Assembly: GCA_023014365.1 (NCBI GenBank)
Contig: JAEBUN010000044.1
Location: 186,001-250,000 of the forward strand
DNA from: Lepiota brunneoincarnata
Lineage: Eukaryota; Basidiomycota; Agaricomycetes; Agaricales; Agaricaceae
Length of the DNA stretch: 64,000 bases
Reading direction: 5' to 3'
Shown here: positions 45,629-58,145 of the stretch, piece after piece
Numbering within the stretch: the first letter of the stretch is position 1
How the letters are laid out: the number at the start of each line of letters is the position of its first letter
Program-made: the position numbers and the translations under genes
Notes under the pieces: generated by a model
What the model saw: only the letters and a program-made list of their open reading frames with translations
Database searches by the model: none
What the model was told of the DNA's origin: nothing

Positions 45629-48600
45629 TTACTGTGTAGCTAATTTGACCATCTAAGCACCAAGAAACATCAGTGCCGCATGTGTACAGACCAATCACCA
45701 ACACTCACCTCGCGCGCCCAACGCAATGTCTTCTTGGTCTCACCAGGCATCTTGTATTTAGTCCGTAGCTCGTTGGCAACCCAAGGTGAGAGTAACAGGT
45801 GCTTGATTTCCCCACTCTGGAATGAATCCGCTAAATCGCCGAGGAGACCGAACGACAATCTCATCGCAGCATCCGTCCGATCCTCATCCTTGAGGCAGCG
45901 CTGAACAAGATCAAGGATAGCCGGTACATGGTTGAGGAGGAGAGCCGCTAACAGACAGAAATATTGGCAAAGAGGCACCTAGGTTCCAAGAGCCACGTAC
46001 CCCTATCTGTCTTCTTGAGCCCAGTGACGATGCCAGTATACGCCTCCAAGATACCCTCACGAAGCTGGGACACATAATCTACAATATCATAATCAAGCTA
46101 CCAACCGATTAGCTCCCGCACATGCCCCCAAGCAATAACACTCACAGGATTAGGTTCAACCTGCCCTGCCTGCCTCAACACACTCATCGTGGTTTCAAAG
46201 TATGGTTCAAACTGCGGGCCGATAGCAAGCGCGATATCACCAAAGCAAGCCAAAATCGAAACCTTGACATTGCGGTTCAATACCTCACTCTGCAAGTTTT
46301 CAAGCAGCACAGTCATAAAGGGCCCAGCATATTGTGCGCTCTGCTCCCCAAGGGCACGGGAAATATCACCGATGATGCCAACTGCGACGGTACACAGCTG
46401 GGTATCTTCATGCGCCTTGAGTGCGGGGTACAGATAGGGGAGGAGAGCGGAAATATACGGGGCAAACGCAGCATCGAGAGCTGCAGGCACAGGTAAGATC
46501 AGAAACGGAAACAGTGGAACGAGAAACTACGTACAAGAAGCAAGCGAACCGATCACCAAGAAGGTATCCTCCACTACAGTCGATGCCTTACCGGCAGCCT
46601 GAACGAGCTGAAGGGCCAGTGTCATGATACGGTCAGCCAGAGGTTGGATCCCGCCCTCAAGCTTGCGAATGACAGACTATCGACCTACGGTAAATGTGAT
46701 GACCTAACGCGCTGGAAGAAGAACACACCATGACAACATTGCAGAGATTGCTCTGTAAATCATTCCAGTTGTTGCGATCATCAATACCGACAATTTGGTT
46801 CTAACGCCAATGTCAGCACCAGCATCAGCCAAAACACGGTCAGCCTCACATGTATGCTCAAGAGATGTTCCATCCGGGTGAGGACAGTGACGAGGGTGCT
46901 TTGAACAACAGAGATGACATCAGCAGTCGCTTGACCTAGGTATGCAGCAATAGCGTGGTAGGCAGCGGTACGATAGTTGGCCTCGTTGCTCCCACTACAA
47001 CATGAATCAGCATCCAATGCAAGATTCTCAACGATTCCTCACTTACCTCTCCGTAACACGCAGCAAAGCATCAACAACACCCTGGTAGTACGGAGACAAA
47101 GGCCCAGTCTGGCTCTCATTTCCATCCTCATCATAGTAACTCCCACCCAACTGCTCCGCCAAATTCTTCAGTGCCCAACAGCAATTGGCGACGATCCTGG
47201 GCGAATCCTGCAGCCCATTGACAAGCGCAGCGATCAATGGGTGGAGATGCACGTCAGTCTTGATGGTAGTCACGAGTAGATCCGAAATTCGCCCCAAGGT
47301 CCAGGCAGTCGTATCCTTGACGTGGGTATTGGAGTCGCTCATCATGGAGATCAGGAGCGGGAGAGCTTGGTTCACAAGAGGTGTGAGGACAGCCGGATCA
47401 GGACCATCCAATATCGACCCAAAGGTCATGATCGCAGCCTCGCGGTGATGCCAATCCTCAGCCTTGATATGGGCCTCGATAAAGGGGATGACGGCGGGTA
47501 CAATCGCATCCTGGACGGCCATGGCGAGAAGGTTCAAACATGTCCCAGCAGCCATGGACACATTCCACTCGTCATCATCAGCATCCTCCTCTTGCTTGGT
47601 GAGGAGCTTGTAACAGCACAGGTACGATTTCGGGCAAGGCGATCTTTGCAAAGTGCCTGGACTCTCCTTCAGGCTGCTCGCCGTACTCCAAAGCCTAGAA
47701 AATAACATCAATTAGATGAACGGATAGCCACACCCGAACAACATACCTCTTGCGCCTCAACTGCCAGCTCAACCTCCTCTTCACAAACAGTCGACCAGAA
47801 TTCGACAGCCTGCAGAGCCACCCGCTCATCATTGTGTTTCATTCCCATCACAGTCAACTACATAGAAAAAGGGCCGCCGATAAGCATGTATCAAGGGCCA
47901 GCGAACAAGTAATACGTACACCAAAGAGTGCTTGCTCCATGTAGAGGGACATTTTTTCATAATAAAGACCCATGATCCGGACGAGGCATTCAAAGGCACC
48001 AACTTGAACAGCAACAGAGGGGTTTTGAGTTGCCTCACAGACAACCTGCATGATGTAATTCCGCTCGCCCTGCATGGGTTCATTGAGTAAAGAACCTTGC
48101 AACAAAGAAACATCGAGAGCCCCCTCACCTCGCGTTCAAAATTTTCACGAACAAACTCGAGAGAGTTGTACAAAGCATGGATCGCAGCAAGTTGTACATC
48201 CTGCGACGGCTCCTCCTTGCGCGCACCATGAATAACCGCAGTCAAAATCTCATTCGAACGCAAACTCAGAATCTCCGGTTTCTAAACACGAAATCGCCCT
48301 CATAAGCCACGATCAAAGGGGGTGAAGCCAGAGAGAGAGACATACGATCACTTCACAGATAAAGCCGATAGTCTGCAGCGTCGCGATTTTGAGATTGGCG
48401 TTGGTCTGGTTGTTGACAAAACTAAGGAGCAGCTCAATCAGATCGGCCCACTGGTTCTGTGGGAGCTCGACTGCAGCGATGGCAGCGACGACCTGGGATG
48501 CAAAATTGCCGGCTTTTTGCTGCGAGGATCCGAGAGTCATGAGGGCGTCCTGTTTGATCTTATTCTTGGTCTCGACATTAAGGCTGAGCCATTTATTAGA

Positions 48601-49006
48601 ATACTCTGTCTGCCTCGCAGCCTCCTGTGTAGAGAGTGTGTGTATGATGAGATGATAAAAGAGGAAGTCGCGCGCGGGGAGGAGCGGGAGGGACATACGC
48701 GGGCAGAGAGGGCGTTCTTGAGCGCTAGACCAGCAGCGTTCCTGACATGTAGCGGAGAGGACTCGGTGACGAGGACGGAAGAGAGCATGAGCATGTATTC
48801 TGGCTGTGAGCCATAAGTGAGCAAAGGAAAGAGGGAGAGAGAGAGAGAAAAGAGACGCACGTAGTTCTCCCTCGACGCCGCCTCCAGCTTCTGGGTGGCA
48901 TCCTGACGCGTATTTGCATCTGGACGAGTCAGAAGGCGAGTAAGTGGCAAGAAAACACCCACATACCCGCAGAGAGTGTGTTGGCAAGAAGGTCTGTTGC
49001 GTTCAT
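45629..49006 (-). CDS. KAP95: Importin beta-1 / karyopherin beta (Kap95)
   Basis: ATG at 49004-49006 opens [13 protein letters not shown], followed by many short exons of HEAT repeats. Recognisable pieces are [58 protein letters not shown] and [20 protein letters not shown]. The acidic loop [20 protein letters not shown] and [14 protein letters not shown] between HEAT repeats are diagnostic of importin beta-1. The end is [19 protein letters not shown] (last intron about 45654-45709). It carries importin alpha and cargo through the nuclear pore, is dissociated by RanGTP, and is essential in yeast. Length (about 860 residues) agrees with Kap95. LSM7 starts 78 bp away on the other strand. Confidence 0.93.
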
Positions 49007-49084
49007 GGAGAGTGCGTGATTAAGGAGAAGAGGAGAGTTGGTTTATCAATTTTTCACACATCCCAACCTTCATTTCCGTCCATC
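49007..49084. promoter_or_regulatory. 78-bp bidirectional promoter region (KAP95/LSM7)
   Basis: Only 78 bases separate the two start codons, so both leaders and any core promoter must lie here or inside the first exons. The stretch is GA/CT-rich around TAAGGAGAAGAGGAGAG (near 49020), with no TATA box. Shared regulation is inferred, not shown. Confidence 0.6.
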
Positions 49085-49617
49085 ATGGCAGATCGCGTGT
49101 GTGCCCTCCCTCTTCCAGCACTTTCTACCCCTCCTCATCCATCTCTAGAGCCGTCTTCCTACTCGCGGAGCCTTCCGTCAAGGACCACCCCAAAAACAAC
49201 GCGGCATCGCACCCGTCACCCAGCCCACCCTCGACAAACCCAAGCGCGAGGCCATCCTTGACCTCTCAAAATATGTCAACGAGCAAATCAGAGTAAAATT
49301 CACCGGCGGCCGCGAAGGCAAAGCACCAATAACTACAACCACCAACTTAACATCTAACCTCATTTCCTAGTCACTGGTGTACTCAAAGGCTACGATCAAC
49401 TCCTTAACCTTGTTCTTGACGACGTCGAAGAACAGCTCCAAGGCACGTCCTCTCGCCGTCTCGTCTCATAAATCCTTTCTCTCATGTCTTTGACGCAGAA
49501 CCAGAACCCTCCAAACGCGCTCTCGGCCTTGTCGTCCTCCGCGGACCCCTCATCACCATCGTCAGCCCCGTCGATGGCTCAGAGGAAATTGGCAACCCTT
49601 TCGTGGCCCAAGATTAA
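49085..49617 (+). CDS. LSM7: U6 snRNA-associated Sm-like protein LSm7
   Basis: Four exons: 49085-49100, 49171-49317, 49371-49442 and 49499-49617. The product starts MADRVSFRQGPPQKQRGIAP and continues PKREAILDLSKYVNEQIRV, KFTGGREVTGVLKGYDQLLN, LVLDDVEEQLQ and KRALGLVVLRGPLITIVSPV, ending NPFVAQD. These are the Sm1 and Sm2 motifs with the LSm7 wording. LSm7 belongs to the LSm2-8 ring (U6 snRNA) and the LSm1-7 ring (cytoplasmic decay of deadenylated mRNA). The second and third introns start with GC (AAG|GCAAAG at 49318 and AAG|GCACGT at 49443); no GT donor keeps the frame. About 117 residues, the normal size. Confidence 0.94.
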
Positions 49618-50434
49618 CAGCAATTATCATCAAACCCCATTGAGCCTTATCACCCCGATAAGCTGATTTTTTCAGAATACACACAAAAAAGACCACGTTA
49701 TCTACCACTATTAAATCCAAACCATAGCGTATGTAGCATGCCAAACCAATCCTTTCAGCAGCATCGAGTAAATAGTTCCGAGCTAGTATATGAAGAAAAA
49801 GGGCACACCCGAATCAGAGGGAAAGAACGAAAACTGAATGGCGGAGATGATCAGTAGTAACATGGATATAGCACAATTGTATGTGTGATAATGAACAACA
49901 CCGAGCATAAAAAAACCTCCAGCAATTGAGGAGAGACCAAGACAAAAGTATGAGCAAGGGGCAGTAGTCCAAGTCTTTCAAGACAAGGCACCATCAATGA
50001 ACATACATATACCAATATCACAGAATCAAGGAGGCGAGGGTGGATGGTGGAACAGTGATGAGAACGACATTCCAGAGAGCGCGATTGCTGGTTGCGTGAA
50101 ACTCGGGGACAAAGGGCAAAGGCAGGGGCACCACTGCGTCACAAAAACCGCCACCGAAAGAGATCAACCAGGGATTGAAGCAACAACCTCCGTCTTCTAT
50201 ATCGGTCGTCGCCCGCAATGGCGCAAGTGCGTGTAGTGGCAGGCCCACTCCCACCTCCACTCTACGAGGAACCCGACAAGAAAGTCCAAAACAATCACAA
50301 TCGGGAACGGCAGCAACAAATCCACCATCAACGATAATGGCAGCAGCAAGTGGCAAGCACCGACACAAAGAAAACCGTGTTTCATGCCCAAAATCACACA
50401 TCACCACACCATCACACCCACCCTCGCGCCTGGC
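49618..50434. other. Convergent 3' spacer, no gene seen
   Basis: About 800 bp between the stops of LSM7 and the nucleotidyltransferase. The plus and minus frames at 50000-50430 are shadows of each other and have no motif. Confidence 0.45.
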
Positions 50435-53400
50435 CTAGCTTGACTCGCCTGTACTTCCCAGTCCTACGCCCAGACCGTCACTCGCAACCCTTTCCTCCTC
50501 CTTCTCTCGCTCATCCACCATACCTCCATCTACCGCTGCACCAACATTCGCAACACCACCCGCAGTCGCATGAAACCTTTCTTCCTCCTCACTAGTAATA
50601 CTCAGCCCCGTAGTATGCTCCCTAACCTTCAACGAAGCTAACGCAGTCGGCAATAGTCTCCCCTCTGCGAAGACTTCCTCCCCCACCTTTTCTTCTCCAC
50701 CACTCACACCCTCATGTGATTGCAACTGCTGTTCTTTCGCATCAACACCCGGCACAGCTGTAGCAGGTGGCGAAAGCGACCTCAGAGAAGGCGATCGAGA
50801 CACAGACGAAGCAGACGTCGATGCCGACACTAACCCATACACATCATACACTTCCAACCTCTCCGATCCAGAAGCAGATGCATCAGAAGGTACGGGCGAA
50901 CTCCCATTCGACACAGACGTTAGCGGCTTCGGACCCGACATATCATCACCCTCCTGAATCACACTCCCATTCCCGACACTGTTGGCGCCGCCACCGCCAG
51001 TAGCATGATCCCCATTCTGCTTCGATACAGATACAGCCGCACTAAATGCCTTGGGTTTCGCCATTAGTATCTGCTGATGTGAAGCCGAATGCGAAGGCGG
51101 AGGAGGCGGAGGCGGAGGAAGCGGGGGCGAACTCGATCTTGACCTCTCCCTCGACTGATCATCATCACGCCCCTGATCACTCGGCGCATGTGGCGACGCA
51201 AGCGGCGATCCGCTACCAACTCCCTGGCCTTGTCCCTGCAAAACAAACTGTGACGCATGCGGTGGTGGTGTCAGAGCTACGATCGTCCCACTCGACAACG
51301 AATGCGAATGCGAAGGTGGACGACCATGTCCGTGTTGCCCATGTCCGTGTCCGTACATCGTAGGCGTCGGCTGTCTCTGGTCCAGAACCAACCAACCCCC
51401 TTGCAGTCGCATCCATCAATCCAACCACACTCCTCGGATTCATCGGGGGCAGATTCTGCGGAAGAACGTCATGGGACACCTGCTGCTGACTTAGAGTGTA
51501 GGTCTGGTACTGCGACAACAGCGAAGAATGCGTTCCGGGACCTGGATATAATACTGTCGGACGTGGCGAGCGTGTTACAGTGGTCTGATAATATACAGTC
51601 GATGGGTCAGAGAAATGTGAATCGAGAGGTGATTCGGGTGATGGTGGAAGAGGAGCAGTGAGCGGGGTAGTGGAGCCCGTAAGCCAATTTTGACTTCTGA
51701 GCGATCGCGAAGGGACCGGAGAGCGAGCGGCGGGCATATTCGGATTTGGGGGACGAAGAGGCAGAGTTTGATGATGAGCGGTAGCTGGTGGGTGAAGATG
51801 GTTCTAAACCGTCGGGCTGCCGAGGAAATCGTCCTCGGGGGCCGCCTACAAGTCTATAGCTAGTATTTGCAACAAAATCGGGTGTGGTTGGATACCATTG
51901 TCGAGAGAGATTATCGTTGATATACCAAGATGGTCTGCGAATAGGGGCACCGTTATTGAGGAATGTCGTGCCCTCCGTAAAGCTCTTGACGGACCCAATA
52001 TCGGATTCGGCAGCGTCCGAACGATCCTCATCAGTAAAGCCTTCGCTACCGGTTTCGGAGGAGTTGTAATTCGTCTCCCTTTCTCGAGCATCAGTTGGCG
52101 CAGTGGCTAGCTCCAGGCTTTTGTCCAACTGGCTCTCATAAAGAGAATGGTCAACAGGTGGCGCTTCTAGTGGGGGAGGACTTGTCCATTTTGCACGTTT
52201 AGGAGCCATGTGCTCTGGAAGCTGTTGGGATGGAATGTGTTGGAGTTCTATTCTTGGACCTGACTCGAAGAATTGTGTCGGTGGCGATAGTCTTTCTTGG
52301 GCAGCTGCCCCTTTGGGTCGTAATGATTGGCTTCCAATTGTATATGGTGTTTGTGGGGGTAGCGACATTCGCGGGCCGTGGGACGGTGCGGCTACAAGAT
52401 CCTCCTCTTTGCGCTCCTCACAGAGCTCGGCAAGTGCAACGACAGCTCGTTCCGGACGGGTGGCGAGTATCCGAGAGGCCCGCATGAACTCTCCCCGAAT
52501 CTACAAGACGCGGTTATTGCTTCGAAAAACAGGCAAACCCGCGGACGAATGACACACAGTATAGAGTCCGTCTTTCGTGACACACCGAGCAACATTGTAG
52601 TCTATCTCGAATGGGTCCTGTAATCCCACTTTAAGCGGTCAAACCCCCTTCCGATGCACATCAATACGCACCTCGATGCAAAACCGATTTCTTTCCCTGG
52701 CATCGTTGTAACGTCCACTGGAAAGCTGATCAAAGGTCAGCGCTGGCAAAAATGTGACAGAGTGAAGCAACCAACATCATTCTGCCAACCCTTGCTTTCC
52801 TTCTTGAGTAAACCAGCTCGTATTGACGCAACACCAGTGTTGTATGAGAAATCGCGTGAAAAATAGCGGAAGAAATCGATGAGTCTGCATGATGATGATC
52901 AGTGGAAGATGAAAAGGGCAGGAAGCACGACACCAACGTACAATTCGGCAACAGTCTCTGTATTCTCTGATTGCCATCGTTGGCAGAGTATATCTATGTC
53001 ATCAAAAAACCTAGTCTCACGTCAGCGCCATCGTGGGACTAGTCACGGCGCACTGACCAAACGTTATAGCCATTCAGAGTCGTCTCCTCCTACTAGTATT
53101 TAGATCAAGGTTCTTGTGACGATGTGGAGAGACAGTACCTTGTTTATCGGACGTAATGGTGGCATTTGCTGAAGATTAGGTAGGACTGGAGGATTCTTTA
53201 CATGTACTAGGAAATATATTACGAGGAGAACATAGCCGTAGGAAGAGAGTGTTCCTTTGTATGGAGAGTTGATTTTTCTGCAAGATATGAGGAAGGGCAG
53301 AAAGAAGAGAGTGTGCCAACGTACCTTCTCTTGCTCCATATCTTGACTGAATTGATGCACGAAATCAGAGCTGCGTCTGACAATGACCCAGTGGGCCAAT

Positions 53401-54129
53401 TTACTCACGAAATAGTACCAGAGTCCGCACACGCGTAGGATCAATCTTTGCATACGAATAGAGCAAGCGCGTGTTCTCGATAGCCAGTCTGTTCTCAAAA
53501 CCGATGTCGCAGGCTATGCCAAAGGGCAGGCCAGGTGAGGGGTCAAGAGAGAGCTTGACGATGGGTATTCGTGCATGAGGGAGTGTTTTTACATGAAACT
53601 TGGTCTCTGAAGGTCTGGATCAGCCATGAGGTAGCGAGGGGAAGTGGGCGCTACTGACCGCGCTCGAGGAGGTCACCGAGCATGGTGACAAGATCAGAGG
53701 CAGCAAGACGCTCGCCAGAATCGATCAGAGAGCATAGGTCCATATCTATGAGAAGCATATAGAGCTGCGGTGAGGATGAGACGTAATGAGACGGCACGGA
53801 CCAGAATTCCGAAGGCTGAAGCCGTTCGCAGTGCTACCGAAGGCAAGGAGACGGCTGTCAGGCTCAATTGTGCGAATCAGGCGCTCGAGGAGCTTCCTGA
53901 CATCCTCCTTGATCTGGAGTTCTTCTGAGGGCGGAAGGAGCTGGATGACAAAGTCGAAGAGACATTGGGAGAGGTCGGCGACGAAGCGCTGCTTGGAGGT
54001 GTGCCTGTGGTGAGGGTGGTGGTTGTGATGGTGGTGGTGGTGGTGGTGGTGCGGGGGGAGTCCAGCAGAAGTGGCGAGGTCGTGGTGGAGGGCATGGACG
54101 GGATGAGAGAGGGTCTGTGGGTAGGCCAT
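50435..54129 (-). CDS. Cid1-like non-canonical poly(A)/poly(U) polymerase (terminal nucleotidyltransferase)
   Basis: ATG at 54127-54129 (MAYPQTLSHPVHALHHDLAT) precedes a His-rich tract. The catalytic palm then reads LLAFGSTANGFSLRNS and, after an intron, SDMDLCSLIDSGERLA, giving the GS and DxD motifs of the Pol beta fold. The central domain follows (KINSPYKGTLSSYGYVLLVI, YFLVHVKNPPVLPNLQ). The PAP-associated part has DFFRYFSRDFSYNTG and DPFEIDYNVARCVTKDG with GEFMRASRILA. A long Ser/Pro-rich tail, 50435 to about 52350, crosses frames near 51700 and 51400, through unseen introns or indels. Cid1-type enzymes add U or A to RNA 3' ends; this one's preference cannot be read from the sequence. PAN3 starts 257 bp upstream on the other strand. 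Confidence 0.87.
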
Positions 54130-54386
54130 GTGGGACGGTGAACCCAGCACCTGTGGTTGGTGAACGAAGGAGAGGTCGAAAAGATAGCCTTACGCCTGTT
54201 TTAGAAATTCACACTCGGCTGTCTCTCGGCAATACTCTCTCAACACTGGACTCCATCCGTTCCGCTGCCCACAGCCCATGGCATTCTTTGCCAGGCCACA
54301 GTCCACCGCAGTCCGTATCACGAATCCAAACACACAGGATGACCCTCCAGTGACCCAGTCAACACCCCGAAAAGGTTCGCAGCGCC
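54130..54386. promoter_or_regulatory. Bidirectional region between the nucleotidyltransferase gene and PAN3
   Basis: 257 bp between divergent start codons. No TATA box was recognised. The PAN3 start (54387) is the less certain of the two, so the true spacing may differ. Confidence 0.45.
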
Positions 54387-57075
54387 ATGATATACATCCC
54401 TGCCCATCTGATCTCTTCTCGCCTAGATTCTGTTCAACGCCAATGTAGAAATATCGTAATCTATGGGTAACTACCCCATGCCCTCTTCCAGGCCTACCCC
54501 AACCGGTTTTCATTCTGTAGGCACTGCAAGTTTCAAGACAAAGGTTGTCTATATCACCACCCTCCCGTGAGTTACGTTGAAAATCCGAGCGCCGCCACGC
54601 GCTAAGTGTCTGCAGCAACCTCAAGATAACGCGCAACCCACGAGTCCCAACACCAATGTGTAAGACCGCCTTCCTGCTTTCCCACCTCCCACTCCCTCAC
54701 AGACCAAGATTGGATTCCCCGGCCGTCGGCACCCTCACAGCCCAGGCCATCAACGCACCTGTATTCGTTCCCAAGTCCACCACCATCAATCCCCTCTCCG
54801 ATCCAACCTCTCCACCATTGGTAACCTAGTGCGTCCTATGATCTCCAACACGGCGTCCCGCTGATCACTAACAGCACCCCGCCCACCTCTCCCCCACAAC
54901 CTGACTATGAGCAAACCTATCCTCATGATGCTTATGACCACTTCACCTACACTGCTGCCGATGCTGCAGCAGTAGACGAATTGACATCGGGGATGGAAGC
55001 TGTGAGTCAACCAATGTTTCTTATCACGTCACTAATATTATTATAGATGGACGTTCAATACTTCAATGACAATTCATTTACATATCCCACCGCTTACGAT
55101 CCCACTGGACTCGACAGCTTCTATACCAACCCTCCGGTTTTCATTCGTCAACCGGTACGCACACAATCCCAGTTCCTTGGTCGCTACGCTCAGAAGCTCA
55201 AATCCATAGCTCAATTATCTCCTCTACACCCCTTCCGTGCCTGAAGAGGTCGTGCCATCTAACACCGACACCCATTTCGTTCTTGCATCATCCGCACTAC
55301 GTCAATCACTCCAGACCAAGAGCGAAACCATTCGTGGAGTGGCTCCCCCAGGTACTAGTCGCAACAAACTTGTCTATCCGTGCCTTACATCATTCTTGCA
55401 GGGTCTGGTCTTCCTGAAGAAATACAAGGTTATCACACGTTTGTCCCATTAGAGCCAGTGGGCGCAAGTGCGGATCGCCGAAAGTTTGGCAATTGGTATT
55501 CTGCTGTATACCGTGCCATTCGCACGTCTGATGGCAAACCCTACGCCTTGCGACGTATTGAAAGCAAGTGAACGCCCCGCAAATAAATTCGAGACCCCTA
55601 ACGTCGAACCCAGATTACCGCCTGATGCATCAGTCTGCATTCTCAGCAATCGAAATGTGGTCCAGCATCTTCCACCCAAATATTGTCCCTGTGCGAGAAG
55701 CATTCACTACCAAGGCATTCAACGACAATTGTAAGACTTGTCCCACAGAACAACCACCACACCCATTTCTAATGATTCTTCAACAGCGCTCGTGGTTTGC
55801 TATGCCTACTACCCCGGCGCACAGACTTTGTTCGACGCACACTTCAAGGCGAAGCCACAGACATCATCGGGCCGCCAGACTCTGTTTCCGGAACGTACTT
55901 TATGGTCGTACATTGTACAACTCGCCTCTGCTATCAGAAAAGTCCACGAACTCGGACAACCAGTTAGGATGATTGACCCTACAAAGATCATCATCACTGG
56001 ACCGAATCGGTAAGCACAGAACTTCCGTCTCCACTCTATGTATAAAAAAAAACTCACCCTGCTAACTTATATAGACTTCGTATCGGGTCATGTGGTGTCA
56101 TCGATATTTTGATGCATGGAACCCCCGTAGACCTGATGATCCTGCAACAGGAAGATTTAACTATGTTTGGTCGGTTGGTATTCTCACTGGCGTGTAGCAA
56201 TGTTAGTGCATGGACCGCACCCCAGTTCCAAAAAAGTTTGGACCACATGGCGAGGAACTATAGTCCTGATTTGAAGTCTGCTGCATTATATCTGATCAGT
56301 AAACCAACACCGCACAAAGTGAGGACCTCTGTCACCGTGCTCTCATCAGTTGATGCTCACTTGAACAGAATATTGAACATTTGATGGAGATGATCAGGAC
56401 CGAGGATACAGGCAGAGATGGAGGAGGCTCTACTGTGAGCCATCCCTTTTTGAGTTAGTGTCGAGATTTTACTGAGCTCCGATTCTTCTTATAGTGCGAC
56501 TGACAGACTGGAGCACGAGCTGCTAAGTGAACTCGAGAACGCTCGTCTTGTTCGCCTCTTGTGCAAGTTTGGATTCATCAACGAACGGCCAGAGTACGCC
56601 ACCTCTACATCTCAACTCGTTGACATTTTGTCTTATCCGTTGACTGTTGTTAGATTCGCCCGCGAACCCCGGTGGTCTGAAACAGGTGACCGCTACATTA
56701 TCAAGCTCTTTCGAGATTACGTCTTCCATCAAGTTGACGAACACGGCAATCCCGTTATTAATATGTCACACGTTCTGACGTGTTTGAACAAGGTGCATTA
56801 CTCCATGCCAACCAACTTGAGCCACTTATACTTACTTGTCGGCTTTGGATAGTTGGACGCCGGAACGGAAGAGCGAATTATGCTGGTTGCAAGAGACGAG
56901 CAGAGTTGTTTGGTTGTCAGCTTCAAGGAGATTAAGGCGTGCATTGAGGGCGCATTTAGGTGAGGATTTTGTTTGAAGCAATGGTCTCTTTCTCACTGAT
57001 TTCGTGCATCGCGCACCCAGTGACCTTGCACGGCCGACGACGACAGGCGCCGTGCAATTCCAACCGCCTCGATGA
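54387..57075 (+). CDS. PAN3: PAN2-PAN3 deadenylase regulatory subunit PAN3
   Basis: The N-terminal CCCH zinc finger is split by an intron: QCRNIVIYG then [13 protein letters not shown] (54459-54567 region). A Pro/Ser-rich segment leads to [20 protein letters not shown]. The pseudokinase domain contains [60 protein letters not shown] and [20 protein letters not shown]. The C-terminal knob reads [20 protein letters not shown] and [20 protein letters not shown], ending [13 protein letters not shown] at 57073-57075. PAN3 dimers bind ATP and recruit the PAN2 nuclease to poly(A)-binding protein. One intron (55565-55612) begins GCAAGT: GC-AG splicing restores RRIENYRLMHQ. The start ATG 54387 is a best guess. 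Confidence 0.92.
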
Positions 57076-57984
57076 TTAGCTGGGTTCTTCAGCATAAGCC
57101 AGGAAGCCAAAGATAGAAGGGGTTGGAGGTATAAATGTATTGATTTTGCTTTCCCCCCAGTTTCTCATATGAGCTATCATGCTTTTTCCTGCTCCAAAAG
57201 ACCTTATGGTACTTGTTTTACTTTGATCTTCTTTTTCCTTTTTTGTTCCCTAGCTAGAAAATAGGTAGAATCAGAAAAACACATGGAAAATTCTTGATTC
57301 TATGGTTGTGCACTGTGGTTAATGAGAGGTTGAGGTTGTAACATGCAGTGATGAGCAAGGTTACTTTTTCTAATAATTCTGGACTTTCTGACATCAAACC
57401 CCAATGGGGTTACAAGTGATCTTACAGGTGTTTGTACTGTACATCAGGAAGTGGCCATGCATAGTTCCTGGATTCCAGAAGTATGACATAGTAAAAACAA
57501 GCTAACAAGTATGCTGTGTTGGTAAGGGTTACCCCTAGTTTTATCCATAAAACATCCCTGCCCTTATTCTTCAAACCTCTGTCTCTCATGAGGGGCCAGG
57601 ACTTACTCCTCATATGGCAGGGGCCTATGTGAGATAGAACAGTAAGTGGATTCTGAAAACCCTGGGGTCTTATACAATGTATGACTGAAAGGGTTGAAGT
57701 TGCTTTGAAGGAACAAATTGTTGATTTTTCTATTTCAAAAATGGCTATTTTAAAGCCAATCAAGTACTAAAATATATAAAAAGCTAATGAAGCATCTAAA
57801 GAATGACAATTGTTCCTGGAGGATCAAATTAATAAAGCCCTTTCAATGCACTCTAAATAATAATTGATTCACTGAGATCCAAAAAGGGAATATTGTGTCT
57901 ATACCAGTCTTTAGACAAGAAGTAGGGCTATCTTCAATTAAAATATCAAGCCCTTAGCTTTAGTGGTTTGTCAGTTATTAATGG
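57076..57984. other. AT-rich spacer, probable transposon debris
   Basis: Composition becomes AT-rich after about 57150 and frames are short. It precedes a Tc1 remnant and is likely its eroded 3' end. No gene recognised. Confidence 0.45.
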
Positions 57985-58145
57985 ATTTGTGAAGATACTC
58001 TATCAGATTCCAATGCATAGTTGATGGGATCTTGTCCTACACCTTCTGTATCCTGTCCCATAACTCCTCTGCCCCTCCAAGTGGGGTTTCATATCCTCCA
58101 GCTTTATTTTGAGATAAGTCCAAAGTATGCAGATGAGCCTTTTCC
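57985..58145 (-). pseudogene. Tc1 transposase C-terminal remnant
   Basis: The minus strand reads HLHTLDLSQNKAGGYETPLG then GAEELWDRIQKV and DKIPSTMHWNLIEYL. This corresponds to LWTHLKIKL.EY..PP.G and ELWERTQKEWGQIP in the element at 4889-7197, with an intact junction where the other copy has the solo LTR. Stops are present. Confidence 0.75.

Noticed and set aside
48322..48816. 164-codon plus-strand frame over importin beta-1
   Set aside because: Lies across exons and introns of KAP95 on the opposite strand and has no motif.
54000..54060. TGG/GTG microsatellite as a non-coding repeat
   Set aside because: It encodes the His-rich tract of the nucleotidyltransferase N-terminus in frame.
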